Shown here in pieces: positions 35,004 through 44,140 of a stretch of 64,000 nt of DNA. Origin of the DNA: JAGQIB01 sp041393395 (lineage in GTDB: Bacteria > ARS69); NCBI GenBank assembly GCA_041393395.1, contig JAWKKG010000002.1, forward strand, positions 868,001 to 932,000, read 5' to 3'. Numbering within the stretch: the stretch's first letter is position 1; every line of letters starts with the position of its first letter. The notes beneath the pieces are model-generated. The model was not told where the DNA came from, made no database searches, and was given only the letters and a program-made list of their open reading frames with translations. A program made the position numbers and the translations under genes.

Positions 35004-36917
35004 TCAGCGGGTGAGGATGACCCGCGACGTCGACGTCGACCCGCCGCTCTTCAGGCGGGAGAAGTACACGCCGCCCGCGACCGGCCGTCCGGACTGATCG
35101 AGACCGTCCCACTCCGTGCGATGCGGACCGGCCGCTCGCTCGCCTTCGTCCAGCACCCGGACCCGCCGGCCCGCGACGTCGTACACGGCGAGTTCCACCC
35201 GCGCTGCGCGCGGAAGCTCGTACCGAATCGTCGTGTGGTCGCGGAACGGGTTCGGGAAGCCCGGAAGCAGTCGGGCGTCGAGACTTGCCGGGTCCACCAC
35301 GGCGACGTCGGTGATCGGGCCGACCGTCGTCACGACCTGGCACGCCGAGAATTCCGACGTCGCGCCGATCGGCTCGCGGGTCGCCGTCGCCGTGACGACC
35401 CAACCCTCGGCGACGGCACCGGGCAACGTGACCGAGAAGTCGGCATCGCCCGCGGCGTCCGTGAACACGGTCGTGGCGCCGAGCCAGATCTGGCCCTCGC
35501 CGAAGCCGGAAGCGTCGCACGTCGGCGAGGCAAAGAAGTCCAGCCCGAACTCGTCGAGCGGCGAGCTCTGCAGGACGCCGGTCACGAGCACGTTGACGCC
35601 GTCGGTCTCCGCGGCCGCGAGCACCGGGTAGTTCTGGAGACCGTTCGCCCCCGCGTCCGCGTCGAGCACGTCGTTCGCGCTGACGCCCAGGTTGTAGGAC
35701 GGATCCACGAGATCGATGCCGAGATCGCCGTTCGAGTGGATCGCGGTCGCCTGGATCCGAACCTGCGGAACGTTCGGTCCGATGATCACGCCGCGCAGCA
35801 GGTGCCCGGCGATCTCGTTGTTCAGGATCGAGATGTCGGTGAGCGTCATGTTCCCGAAGTAGCCGAGATCCACTCCGTTCACGCTGCCGAGCAACGGTTC
35901 GTCGTTCGCGTTCAGACCGATCGTGTTGTTCTCGATCGTGAGGCCGGAACCCGTTCCGTACACCTGGATCGCGGAGCCGAAGAGTTGCCCCGCGTGGTGC
36001 GGTCCCTGTCCGTGGCCGAGGATGCCGGCGATCCGATTGTCGCGGATCACCGTGTCCCAGTTCTCGGTCTCGAGCGAGACACCCGCCGTGGAGGCGAGGC
36101 TTCCCTGGGAGAGGCCGTCCGGTGTGGTGCCGATCCAGTTGTTCTGGATGAGCGTGGAGCCGGCCCACGAGAGCTGGATGGTCGCGCCGGCGGGCAGGCC
36201 TTCGCCGTTGATCGTTCCGTAGCCCACGATCCAGTTCCGGTCGGACGGGTCGGGCCCGCCGACGCGGTTGTTCATCGCGAGCTGCGTGCTGCCGCCGCCG
36301 AGCACGCGGACGCGATTCACCGTGTTTCCGATCACGACGTTGTCGTTCGCCCGATCGATCTTGATGGTGCCGCCGTGGTTGCCCTGGATCAGATTGCCGG
36401 AGCCCCACACCGTGATGTTCGTCGTGCCCGTGTTGCCGGTGACCGTGCCGTTCGCGCCGGTGATCGTGACAGGCGTCGAGTCGAAGCCGGTGAACACCGA
36501 GTTGTGCCCGTTCACGTAGATCTCACCACCGTACACGGCGATCTCGCAGCCGTCGGGATTCGTGTCGCCCGTGAACGCGGTCTGGGTGGTGCCGTCGATC
36601 GTGACCTCGTCGTTCGCGCGCCAGAAGAAGCCGGTGATCGTGCGGAGCACGGCGCGACCGGGATAGAGGAACTGGAGCTGCCACTCGCTCTGCGGAATCG
36701 CGAACGCGATCGTCTGATGTCCCGGCGTGTTGTCCGTGGCGATCAGGGCCTCGGAGAACGAAACCTCGCCGTCGGGCCCGGGAAGGTCCGCGATCGTCGC
36801 GGTCTGCCAGTCGATGTCGACGTCATCCGTGGCGATCGTGACGGTGACGGTCTGGGCGCTCGCGGACGTGAAGAGGGCGAGGAGAGCGGCGGTGGTCCAG
36901 GGGAGGGCGGAACGCAT
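35004..36917 (-). CDS. Secreted right-handed beta-helix protein with C-terminal sorting domain
   Basis: 637-residue surface protein with a signal peptide (TTAALLALFTSASA-Q). Residues ~90-420 contain short N-rich rungs typical of parallel beta-helices (GNTGTTNITVWGSGNLIQGN, IENNTIGLNANDEPLLGS, ILNNEIAGHLLRGVIIG), the pattern of pectate-lyase-like or CSLREA-type domains. A beta-sandwich region follows to ~545. The last ~85 residues are the sorting module: PGFPNPF, VYDVAGRRVRVL, WDGLDQSGRPVAGGVYF, ending RVILTR. Convergent with the kinase gene, four bases apart. No catalytic residues for a lyase are evident; adhesin or structural role equally possible. Confidence 0.82.
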   Translation of the reverse strand: MRSALPWTTAALLALFTSASAQTVTVTIATDDVDIDWQTATIADLPGPDGEVSFSEALIATDNTPGHQTIAFAIPQSEWQLQFLYPGRAVLRTITGFFWRANDEVTIDGTTQTAFTGDTNPDGCEIAVYGGEIYVNGHNSVFTGFDSTPVTITGANGTVTGNTGTTNITVWGSGNLIQGNHGGTIKIDRANDNVVIGNTVNRVRVLGGGSTQLAMNNRVGGPDPSDRNWIVGYGTINGEGLPAGATIQLSWAGSTLIQNNWIGTTPDGLSQGSLASTAGVSLETENWDTVIRDNRIAGILGHGQGPHHAGQLFGSAIQVYGTGSGLTIENNTIGLNANDEPLLGSVNGVDLGYFGNMTLTDISILNNEIAGHLLRGVIIGPNVPQVRIQATAIHSNGDLGIDLVDPSYNLGVSANDVLDADAGANGLQNYPVLAAAETDGVNVLVTGVLQSSPLDEFGLDFFASPTCDASGFGEGQIWLGATTVFTDAAGDADFSVTLPGAVAEGWVVTATATREPIGATSEFSACQVVTTVGPITDVAVVDPASLDARLLPGFPNPFRDHTTIRYELPRAARVELAVYDVAGRRVRVLDEGERAAGPHRTEWDGLDQSGRPVAGGVYFSRLKSGGSTSTSRVILTR

Positions 36918-37235
36918 GGCGGCCTCCGGGCATGCCGGGAATCGTGGGAACGCCCGTCGAGCGGCGGACGTCCTGGGGCGATCGGGGCAATAGACGGACT
37001 ACGTAGTCAGGAAATACACCGGGCCGGTTCCGACCGGGAGAGGAGGCGCCAGGATTTGACTTAGCCCAAAGCTATTTTCTCGGCGCAGGCGGGGACTTCA
37101 CGCTCCGTGCGGACTCTCCGTGCGCTCCGGCCGGCGGTCCGTGCGGGCTCGTGGGAGCGCTCGGCGTGGGCTGTGGCACCGTTTCGATCGAGGCCACGGG
37201 GTGGGGTGAGCTGAAGGCGAGGTTCCGCTAGCCCC
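36918..37235. other. Intergenic region without a recognisable gene
   Basis: 318 bases between the beta-helix gene start and the response regulator stop. A perfect 12-base palindrome, GACTACGTAGTC, lies at 36997-37008, about 80 bases upstream of the beta-helix gene start, and could be a regulator site. An AT-richer stretch near 37055-37080 stands out from the GC-rich background. I see no ORF or RNA gene. Confidence 0.4.
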
Positions 37236-37601
37236 TCAGCCCGCGCACGCCGATTCGAGGACCTCGACGAGGTGCTTGATGCGCAACGGCTTCGGGAGGA
37301 CCGCCTTGGCCCCGCTCTCGGCCAGGATGCGGTCGCGCTCTTCCGCGTGAATGCCCGTGATCAACACGACCGGCAGACCGGGGAAGCGGGCGGCGATGCG
37401 CTTCGTCAGCTCGATCCCGTCGATCTCCGGCATCCTCACGTCGGACAGCACGAGGTCGACTTCCTCACGCTCCAGGGTCTGCAGCGCCTCGAGACCGTTC
37501 TCGGCCCACAGTGGCGTGAACCCCTTCATCTCCAGGCTGTCCTGGAGGAAGTCCCGGATGATCTCGTCGTCTTCGACGATGAGAATGCGCGCCTTCTGCA
37601 T
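37236..37601 (-). CDS. Single-domain response regulator (CheY-like)
   Basis: 121-residue receiver domain with no output domain. Acidic pair Glu/Asp in ILIVEDDEIIRDF, phospho-acceptor Asp in VDLVLSDVRMPEIDG, Thr in VVLITGIHA and Lys in AVLPKPLRI are all in place. ATG 37601 overlaps the stop of the upstream HAMP sensor (TGATG), with GGAGG eight bases before. As a stand-alone receiver it probably relays phosphate to a partner encoded elsewhere. No kinase is found in the cluster, so its phosphodonor is unknown. Confidence 0.92.
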   Translation of the reverse strand: MQKARILIVEDDEIIRDFLQDSLEMKGFTPLWAENGLEALQTLEREEVDLVLSDVRMPEIDGIELTKRIAARFPGLPVVLITGIHAEERDRILAESGAKAVLPKPLRIKHLVEVLESACAG

Positions 37602-38389
37602 CACTTCTCCTCCGTGCCGCGTGCGGCGTTCGTTCCGGGTACGCCGCGCTGTCTGCGGCTGCGGTTCAGCAACTCGAGCGGATTCTCCATCACGCGGGAA
37701 TGCCGGCGGTTCTCCCCGAGCTTCTTGATGAAGGCTCCGAGGTCGTCGATCTCGCGATCGCCGGTCGTCGGCACGTGGACGTTGGGCTCGCCGTCGGCGA
37801 GATCCATGGCCGCCCGTCCGATCTCCTCGATCGGATTCAGGATCGTGCGGGTGAGGTACAGGCTGAGCAGGTAGAACACGACCGAAGTGAACAGGAAGAG
37901 CGACGCGAACAGCCAGCGCACGTTCTCCAGATCCTTCGCGAGCGTGTCGGAGGAGAGTCGCACCGAGACGACGAGCGGTCGGCCCTCGGCCGTGACCATG
38001 GGATGGAACGCCACGTGACTGTCGGTCAAGCGCGTGACACTCGGCCGTCCGGTCGGGACCGCCGGCGCCGCCGCGTTCATCGGCCACCGCTCGACCGGTG
38101 TGCCGTCGGCCGTGGTGATGGCGGCGGAGAGGAACAGCGGTTCACTGTGGAGCCACTCCTCGATCACGTCGTGCCCCTCGGTCGCGCCCGGGTGCTCACG
38201 CAGGAACGACAGCGTTCGCGCGACGGTCAGCGCCTGCTGATCGAACGCCGCGCGCGCCTGTTCCTCGTACGCGCGCGGCATCGCGAGACACACGACGGCG
38301 ACCACGCCGAGGAACGACATGGCACACGCCGCGCTCACGCGCATGCGAAGGGAGCGCTGCAATCGGACGGAGGAACCTCGGTTCGTCAT
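37601..38389 (-). CDS. HAMP-domain membrane sensor lacking a kinase domain
   Basis: 262-residue protein. Helix one (MSFLGVVAVVCLAM) is followed by a periplasmic sensor region (~45-170), helix two (WLFASLFLFTSVVFYLLSLYL) and a HAMP domain (TRTILNPIEEIGRAAMDLADG). Only ~45 residues follow, with no dimerisation/His-box or ATPase domain, and the stop codon is shared with the response-regulator start. It looks like the front half of a histidine kinase or a chemoreceptor. The start at ATG 38389 has only a close GGGAG. Either a genuine signal input protein or a remnant; the absence of frameshifted kinase remains between the genes favours genuine. Confidence 0.83.
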   Translation of the reverse strand: MTNRGSSVRLQRSLRMRVSAACAMSFLGVVAVVCLAMPRAYEEQARAAFDQQALTVARTLSFLREHPGATEGHDVIEEWLHSEPLFLSAAITTADGTPVERWPMNAAAPAVPTGRPSVTRLTDSHVAFHPMVTAEGRPLVVSVRLSSDTLAKDLENVRWLFASLFLFTSVVFYLLSLYLTRTILNPIEEIGRAAMDLADGEPNVHVPTTGDREIDDLGAFIKKLGENRRHSRVMENPLELLNRSRRQRGVPGTNAARGTEEK

Positions 38390-38520
38390 GATCTCCCGAA
38401 ACCCGCGCGGACCGGGGGGATCCGCCCCGGGGGCGAAAAGTCTCTTCCGTTCTTTCGGGAAAGCTTGGACGTTGCTTGAGGGGCTGACCGATCCGGGCCG
38501 GCCGCCCTCGCGCCCGCCGT

Positions 38521-40356
38521 CTACTTCTGGATGTAGCCGAGTGCTCGGAGCTGCTCGAGCGTTTCGGGGTCGAGGTCGCCCGGGTCGCGCGCCGCCATCG
38601 CGCCGGCGGAGCCCACGCGTTCCTGCCAAACGCGAAGATCCGCAAGGAGGGCGCCCATGGCGTCGGCGTCCTCGACGTGTCGGTCGCGCTGCTCGCCGGG
38701 GTCCTGCCCCAGATCGAACATCTCGATCCGGAGCTCCTCGGGGTCGAGGATGACCTTCCGGTCCGGCGTACGGAGGAACTTCTGCTCCGGACCGTAGAGC
38801 GTGGCCTCGCCGTAGGTGGCGTCGACCCCGTCGGGCGAGCCGGCGAGCACATCGACTCCCTCGAACGCGGGGTCCGGCGGGAGGCCGGCCGCCGCCAGCA
38901 ACGTCGGGGCGACGTCGACCGTGCGCACGAGGGCGTCGCGCACGCGTCCCCGGGCGCCCCCCGGCGGCACCACGAACAGCGGCACGCGCACCACTTCCTC
39001 GTACATCGCGTGACCGTGGCCGTAACCGCCGTGATCCCAGAACTCCTCGCCGTGATCGGCCGTGAACGCGATCGCGGTGTTCGGAAGGTCGCCGCTCTCC
39101 GTCAGTCCGCGCAGCAGTCGGCCGATCTCACGATCCGTGTACGCGACCTCGCCGTGGTACAGCCGTTCGATCTCGAGGCGTCCCGCCTCGCCGCCCGGAT
39201 AGTCGCCGGCGCGGATCTGCTCGACCGTCAGCGCGGAACCGATCCGAGTCGGCGGCGGGCCGAACAGCCGGTCCCAGGGCGCCGCGGGCCAGTTCGGCAG
39301 GTGCGGGTCGAAGTAGTGCAACCACAGGCACCACGCACCTTCCCCGTTCGCGGTCCACGCGAGTCCGCGCGTGGTGAGGTGGTCGGCGCGATCGAGCGCG
39401 AGCGAGCGGAGCGCGACCTTGGAGAGCACGCGGCCGAGCCGCGTACCCCGCACGGCGTCCAGCGACTCGATCCGCTCCGCGACGTCGAACGTGTCGAAGC
39501 CGCGCGTGAGCGATCCGGTCGCGAGCCACGGATTCGAGACGAACGCGCCGCAACGTCGCCCGCGGTCGCTTGCGACTTCCGCGAGTGACACGACGTCCGG
39601 CGAGAGACCCGAGAGCTCCTCGAGCACGCGGTGCTGGCCGGGATACGTGGCGGTGAGCAACGACGCGAGTGACGGCAGCGTCCAGGGCGACGGGGCGATG
39701 CACTGCGACCACGTGGTGCCGCGTCGCGAGAGTCGATCGAGCGACGGCGTGCGCGCATTCGGATCGCCCGAGAAGCCGAGCGCGTCCGGCCGCAGCGTAT
39801 CCACCGACAGCAGCAGCAGGTTCGCAGCGGCGGGGATCCCGCGCGTCGTCGCCGCGGGCGGACGCGCGGAGCGCGCGAGCCAGGCCGCCGCCGGCGCCGC
39901 CGCGAGCAGACCCGGAATCGCGAGGGCCGCGAGGGTGCGGATCGCGCGCGGCGAGACGAAGCGGGCGAGACCGCGAGCGAGACCCCCGAGCAGGGCGAGC
40001 AACGCGAGGGCGCCGAGCAGTACGAGTGCAACGTCGGCGAGCGACCAGGGGATTCTCTTGTAGAAGAACCGACCCGCGAGCACGGCGACCGGAATCAGGG
40101 CGACGGCCGCGATCACGGTCGCGACCCGGGTGGACGGTTTCGTCGGGCGACGGGTCAGCGCGAGCGCCACGGTGAGGGGGAGTGTCCCGACCCACGCGAG
40201 CAATGCGCCCAGGGAAGCCGCGGCCAGGGGCAACGTCGCCCCGTGGGCGCCACCCGCGAGCGCCACCGCGCCGTCGATCAGGCCGGCGATCCCGCCCGCG
40301 AGGAGAGGGGTCCCCCACGACGCCAGGAAGACCGCTCCGGCGGAAGTTTCGCGCAT
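38521..40356 (-). CDS. Membrane sulfatase-like hydrolase (alkaline phosphatase superfamily)
   Basis: 611-residue enzyme. Five to six N-terminal helices (residues ~10-180) are followed by a sulfatase/phosphodiesterase domain: LLLLSVDTLRPDALG (metal Asp), SPWTLPSLASLLTATYPG at the nucleophile, HYFDPHLPN, FTADHGEEFWDHGG and VPLFV. The nucleophile position reads Thr rather than the Cys/Ser-x-Pro-x-Arg sulfatase motif, so formylglycine is not expected; this points to a phosphoglycerol or phosphoethanolamine transferase-like or phosphodiesterase enzyme acting in the periplasm. GGAG lies five bases before ATG 40356. Upstream of the HAMP/receiver pair on the same strand. Substrate unknown. Confidence 0.85.
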   Translation of the reverse strand: MRETSAGAVFLASWGTPLLAGGIAGLIDGAVALAGGAHGATLPLAAASLGALLAWVGTLPLTVALALTRRPTKPSTRVATVIAAVALIPVAVLAGRFFYKRIPWSLADVALVLLGALALLALLGGLARGLARFVSPRAIRTLAALAIPGLLAAAPAAAWLARSARPPAATTRGIPAAANLLLLSVDTLRPDALGFSGDPNARTPSLDRLSRRGTTWSQCIAPSPWTLPSLASLLTATYPGQHRVLEELSGLSPDVVSLAEVASDRGRRCGAFVSNPWLATGSLTRGFDTFDVAERIESLDAVRGTRLGRVLSKVALRSLALDRADHLTTRGLAWTANGEGAWCLWLHYFDPHLPNWPAAPWDRLFGPPPTRIGSALTVEQIRAGDYPGGEAGRLEIERLYHGEVAYTDREIGRLLRGLTESGDLPNTAIAFTADHGEEFWDHGGYGHGHAMYEEVVRVPLFVVPPGGARGRVRDALVRTVDVAPTLLAAAGLPPDPAFEGVDVLAGSPDGVDATYGEATLYGPEQKFLRTPDRKVILDPEELRIEMFDLGQDPGEQRDRHVEDADAMGALLADLRVWQERVGSAGAMAARDPGDLDPETLEQLRALGYIQK

Positions 40357-40472
40357 CTTTTCTCCGAGGGAGCGGGGCGTCGTTCGGGGTCCGCGAACGG
40401 CCCGTTGAGGGTAGGAGATCGCCCGACGAAACGTCAAATGGCGCGCCCGGTTCTCATGTATCATCTCCGGCC

Positions 40473-43400
40473 ATGCAGAGTTCCCTTCTCGCGAGAGCCG
40501 TACGCAGCGGCGCGGCCTTGCTTCGGATCGGGCTCCTCCTCACGCCGTTCGTCGCCTCCGCCGACCCCGAGATCGAAGAGCACCCGGCGCGCCTGCGCAT
40601 CGAGGCGCCGTCCGAAGTCGTGGCCGGCGAGCCGTTTCGGGTGACGGTCCTGCTGGAGAACCGCTGGGACGCCGAGGGCCCGGTCCTCCCCGACGCGGGG
40701 GTTCCCTGGGGTGCCGTACTCGATTGCACGGCCTCCGACCCGGACGCGCGGCTGCCGAGTGCGGTGCGAATCGCGCGCGATGCCGGAGGGCGCGTCGCCT
40801 TCGACGCCACGCTTTCGCGTCCCGGGCTCGAGACCCTCGAGATGCGAGGGGAAGACGGTCTCTCGGGTCGATCGGCACCGATCCGGGTCCACGAAGCGCG
40901 ACCGGACCTGCTCGTGTACTGGGGCGACCTGCACGGCCACCTGCACACGCCCGGTCGCGGCCACGACGGAGCGATTCCTGCCGACGAGTACGGCCGGCTC
41001 GTCGGCGAGGCATTCGCGTTCGCGCGAGACGCCGCGAATCTCGATTTCTGCGCGCTCACGCCGCATATCCAGACCGCGGGAGGACTCGCGAATCCGGATG
41101 CGACCGGTCGCACGCCCTGGGACGCGTTGCTCGGAGCGGTCGCGCGCGCGAACGATCCGGAGCGCTTCGTGGTGCTGCCCGGCTTCGAATGGCAGGGCCC
41201 GGAAGGCGATCACTGCGTGGTGATGCCCGAGCCGGGTCCGCTCGTGGCGCCGGCCGACTTCGGGGCGCTCGCGGATTCGGTGATCGCGCGACAGGCGTTG
41301 CTCAGCGCTCACCAGATCTATCTCCCTTCGACGTTCGAGTACTACACGCCGGCGCTCGAGGCGGTGGAGGTCACGCGCGACGCGAAGAGCACGGAGGAGA
41401 TCGGACTCGACGCGATCCGCAAGGGACTCGTCCCCGCGTTTCTCGGGTGCAGCGACACGCACGGAGGCGCGCTCGGCGCGACGTCGATCACCGGTGTGCG
41501 CGCCCGCGCGCGGACGGCGGAGGCGATCCTCGAGGCGATCCGGGCGCGTCGCACGTGGGCCACGAACGGCGAACGCATCGTGCTGGACTTCTCGGTCGAT
41601 CACCTCGCCCCGGTGCCGCGCGTGACGGTGCGTGGAGTCGGCACCGCGCCGATCGACGTCATCGAGATCTACCGGAACGCCGAGCTCGTGGCGCGCGCCA
41701 CGGGATTCCCGGAGACGCCCGAGTTCGAGTTCGTGTGGGAAGACGAGGATCTGCTGCACACCGAGTGCGTGGCGGGACCGCTCGTGTACCACGCGAAGGT
41801 CATCCAGACGTCGTTGAACCAGTACGCGCCGTCGCGCCGCGATCTCGCGATCGCGAGTCCGGTCGCGATCGAGCTGAGCGCCGCGCAGTGGGAGGAGTCG
41901 TACCGCCGGCGCGGAGGCATCGCGACGCTCGCGCCGGGCGCCGTCCTCGGACGAGTGCACGACGCATGGAACCGGCTGCGGGTCGATCCGCTGCGGTCGC
42001 TGCGGTCGCCGGTGCCGGAGCGGCCGGCCGAGATTCCCGACGCGCGCATCGCGTCGCTGCGCGAGGCGGTGGAAGCGTTCGCCACGCTGGCCGCGATCGA
42101 CACGTCGCTCGTGCCGCTGTCGCGCGACCTCGCGACGTTGCCCGCGGTGGCCCGCACGTTCGAGGCCGCACGGCGCGTGGACGAGCTGATCACGAGCGGC
42201 GCCACACGCACGAAGTTGCTCGAGGCCGCCCGCGAGACGAACGAGGCGGCGAGCGATGCGCGGGCCGCGCTGATCCGTTCCCGGCGTCCCGAGCTCGAAC
42301 GTGCGTGGTCCGCGGTGGCCGGCGTGGAGGCGCGCGCCGAGCGCGCGTGGCGGGAGGCCGAGCGCATCGCGCTGCATGGTCGCTCCCCCGTGCTGGCGCG
42401 GGCGGGAGACGTCGAGCGTCTGGCGTTGCCGGGGGATCCGCGTCTGTGGATGGAGCACGGCACCGATCCCGCACGCGCGCTCGAGCTGCGCGAGTCGTTC
42501 CGGGAACGCATGGGCTACACGTCGCCGCCCCAGGATCTCGCGAGCGAGCCGGCCATCGTGGTTCGCGTGGTTGCCGAGGGAGCGCCGCGGTCCGGCGCAC
42601 TCGTGGATCCGCGGGACGGATTCACGGTGTCGCTCGAGTCCACGCGTCGGGGGTGGGTGGCTCGGTGGCCGTTCTCGCACTGGCCCGGACCGGAGGATCC
42701 CGCGCCCGTGCTCACGTTCGATCCGATCGCGCGCGTGGAGGCCGTCTACTTCGATCGGGAGAACGGACATCCGATCTTCCCGTGGCCCCACGTCCGCGCG
42801 GCGCGACTCTCTCGCGCGGGCATCGCAGCGAAGCTCGCGGTGACGGTCGAGGGCGACTCCGTCGTGGCGGAGCTCGTGGCCGAGCCCGTCGCCGGACCGA
42901 CCCGCACGCTTTGGTGCGGGCGGCTGCCCGAAGGACCGCACGAGCGTGCATTCGTGTTGCCCTCGCCCGACGTGCGCTCGCTCGTGCTCCGCTGGGGGCG
43001 AGCGGGGTGGCGTCGAGTGGCCTCGGTGGAGATCCCGGGTCACGACGCCGCGCGCCCGCTCGGGTTCGGCGTGCTGGCCGACGGACGGGCGCTCGTCCCG
43101 ATCGGCGGAACGCTCTCGATCGTCGATCCGTCGGGTGGCGAGGTGCGGGAGATTCCGTGGCCGGAGGGACACGTGCACGACGCCGGGCGCGAGTTCTGCG
43201 TGGCGAACCTCGCGGACGGACGAGCACTGGTGCGCGGCGCCGACGCGGGGGGCGGCTGGGCATACTTCCTGGATGCCGAGGCGGGGACCTGGTCCCCGGT
43301 GCCCTCCGGACCGGAGTCCGGCACGGTCGCCGCGCATCCGGACGGCGGCTACGGATGGTTGACCGGACGCGAGATCCGGCGCCGGGATGCCTCCGGCCGC

Positions 43401-43868
43401 GATCTCGCGCCGCTCGCCGTCGATCGCACCGGTCGCCTCCTCGGCTTCGATCCTTCGGGACACCCGGTCGTGCGCCTCGAATCCGGCGATGCCGTCCGCC
43501 TCAACCCGGCGAACGGAGGCGTGGTCAACGGGGTGCCCGGCCCGGCGCTCGCCATGGAGTCGTCCGGCGCAGTCGTCCGGCTCGCCTCGCTCGACGCGCG
43601 GCATCGCGAGGTCGCGCTCGCGGTGGACCTGGAGCTCGGCCTCACCGACGGCTCGACCGCCGGTCCGTTCCGTCTCCCGTTCCGGCCGTTCCCGGCCGAG
43701 GGACAGCCCGCCGTTCGGGCCGCGATCGCGCCGGACGGCTCCCTGTTCCTCCTCGGCGGCACCACCTGGTGGCGGCACGCACCCGAGAACGACTGGTGGG
43801 GCGCCACGCTGGAACGCTGGGAACCACTCTGGACGGGAGAGAGCGCGGATCCTCACGGCGGGCCCTAG
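40473..43868 (+). CDS. DUF3604 (PHP-like) secreted protein with beta-propeller-like C-terminus
   Basis: 1,131-residue protein with a signal-like N-terminus (GAALLRIGLLLTPFVASA). The DUF3604 domain (residues ~150-480) has LVYWGDLHGHLHTPGRG, LDFCALTPHI and FLGCSDTHGG: His/Asp-rich segments like those of metal-dependent PHP phosphoesterases. The second half (~490-1,131) is a different, mostly beta region with repeated DGR phrases (VLADGRALVPIGG, NLADGRALVRG, GSLFLLGG) suggesting a propeller. No C-terminal sorting module. Divergent from the sulfatase-like gene over 116 bases. The reaction of DUF3604 proteins is not established; a secreted metal hydrolase is inferred. Confidence 0.82.
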   Translation: MQSSLLARAVRSGAALLRIGLLLTPFVASADPEIEEHPARLRIEAPSEVVAGEPFRVTVLLENRWDAEGPVLPDAGVPWGAVLDCTASDPDARLPSAVRIARDAGGRVAFDATLSRPGLETLEMRGEDGLSGRSAPIRVHEARPDLLVYWGDLHGHLHTPGRGHDGAIPADEYGRLVGEAFAFARDAANLDFCALTPHIQTAGGLANPDATGRTPWDALLGAVARANDPERFVVLPGFEWQGPEGDHCVVMPEPGPLVAPADFGALADSVIARQALLSAHQIYLPSTFEYYTPALEAVEVTRDAKSTEEIGLDAIRKGLVPAFLGCSDTHGGALGATSITGVRARARTAEAILEAIRARRTWATNGERIVLDFSVDHLAPVPRVTVRGVGTAPIDVIEIYRNAELVARATGFPETPEFEFVWEDEDLLHTECVAGPLVYHAKVIQTSLNQYAPSRRDLAIASPVAIELSAAQWEESYRRRGGIATLAPGAVLGRVHDAWNRLRVDPLRSLRSPVPERPAEIPDARIASLREAVEAFATLAAIDTSLVPLSRDLATLPAVARTFEAARRVDELITSGATRTKLLEAARETNEAASDARAALIRSRRPELERAWSAVAGVEARAERAWREAERIALHGRSPVLARAGDVERLALPGDPRLWMEHGTDPARALELRESFRERMGYTSPPQDLASEPAIVVRVVAEGAPRSGALVDPRDGFTVSLESTRRGWVARWPFSHWPGPEDPAPVLTFDPIARVEAVYFDRENGHPIFPWPHVRAARLSRAGIAAKLAVTVEGDSVVAELVAEPVAGPTRTLWCGRLPEGPHERAFVLPSPDVRSLVLRWGRAGWRRVASVEIPGHDAARPLGFGVLADGRALVPIGGTLSIVDPSGGEVREIPWPEGHVHDAGREFCVANLADGRALVRGADAGGGWAYFLDAEAGTWSPVPSGPESGTVAAHPDGGYGWLTGREIRRRDASGRDLAPLAVDRTGRLLGFDPSGHPVVRLESGDAVRLNPANGGVVNGVPGPALAMESSGAVVRLASLDARHREVALAVDLELGLTDGSTAGPFRLPFRPFPAEGQPAVRAAIAPDGSLFLLGGTTWWRHAPENDWWGATLERWEPLWTGESADPHGGP

Positions 43869-44059
43869 GGTGGGATCGACTCCGGGAGCCGGAGGCGTTC
43901 GAGCCCGCCAGGTGTCCACTTTCGGAGACACGACGACCTGAGACGGGGTCAGATCGACTCGACCCTTCGCCGGCACCGCGGCGACCGCCCCTCTCGTCCA
44001 AGCTCCATAAGTTCCATCATATCAACACGTTAAGCGGTTTCTGGGCCAGAGTCCCTCGC

Positions 44060-44077
44060 TTGGCACGCGTCTCGCAT
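44060..44077 (+). promoter_or_regulatory. Candidate sigma-54 promoter
   Basis: TTGGCACGCGTCTCGCAT keeps the GG-N10-GC spacing of sigma-54 sites: TTGGCACG matches the -24 element and TCGCAT the -12 element except for one base. It lies 63 bases before the start of the FnIII lipoprotein gene. No sigma-54 gene or activator lies in the window. Confidence 0.5.
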
Positions 44078-44140
44078 TACTCCGCGGCGACTCGTCCGGC
44101 GGGAACCAGGACGAAGCCAGAACGGAAAGTGGGTGACCCC

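Noticed and set aside
37601..38389. Frameshifted histidine kinase
   Set aside because: No kinase-domain residues remain in any frame between the sensor and receiver; the genes overlap by one base.
40461..43976. Long minus-strand open frame opposite the DUF3604 gene
   Set aside because: Same GC-driven shadow effect; no motif, and the plus-strand gene has a recognised domain.
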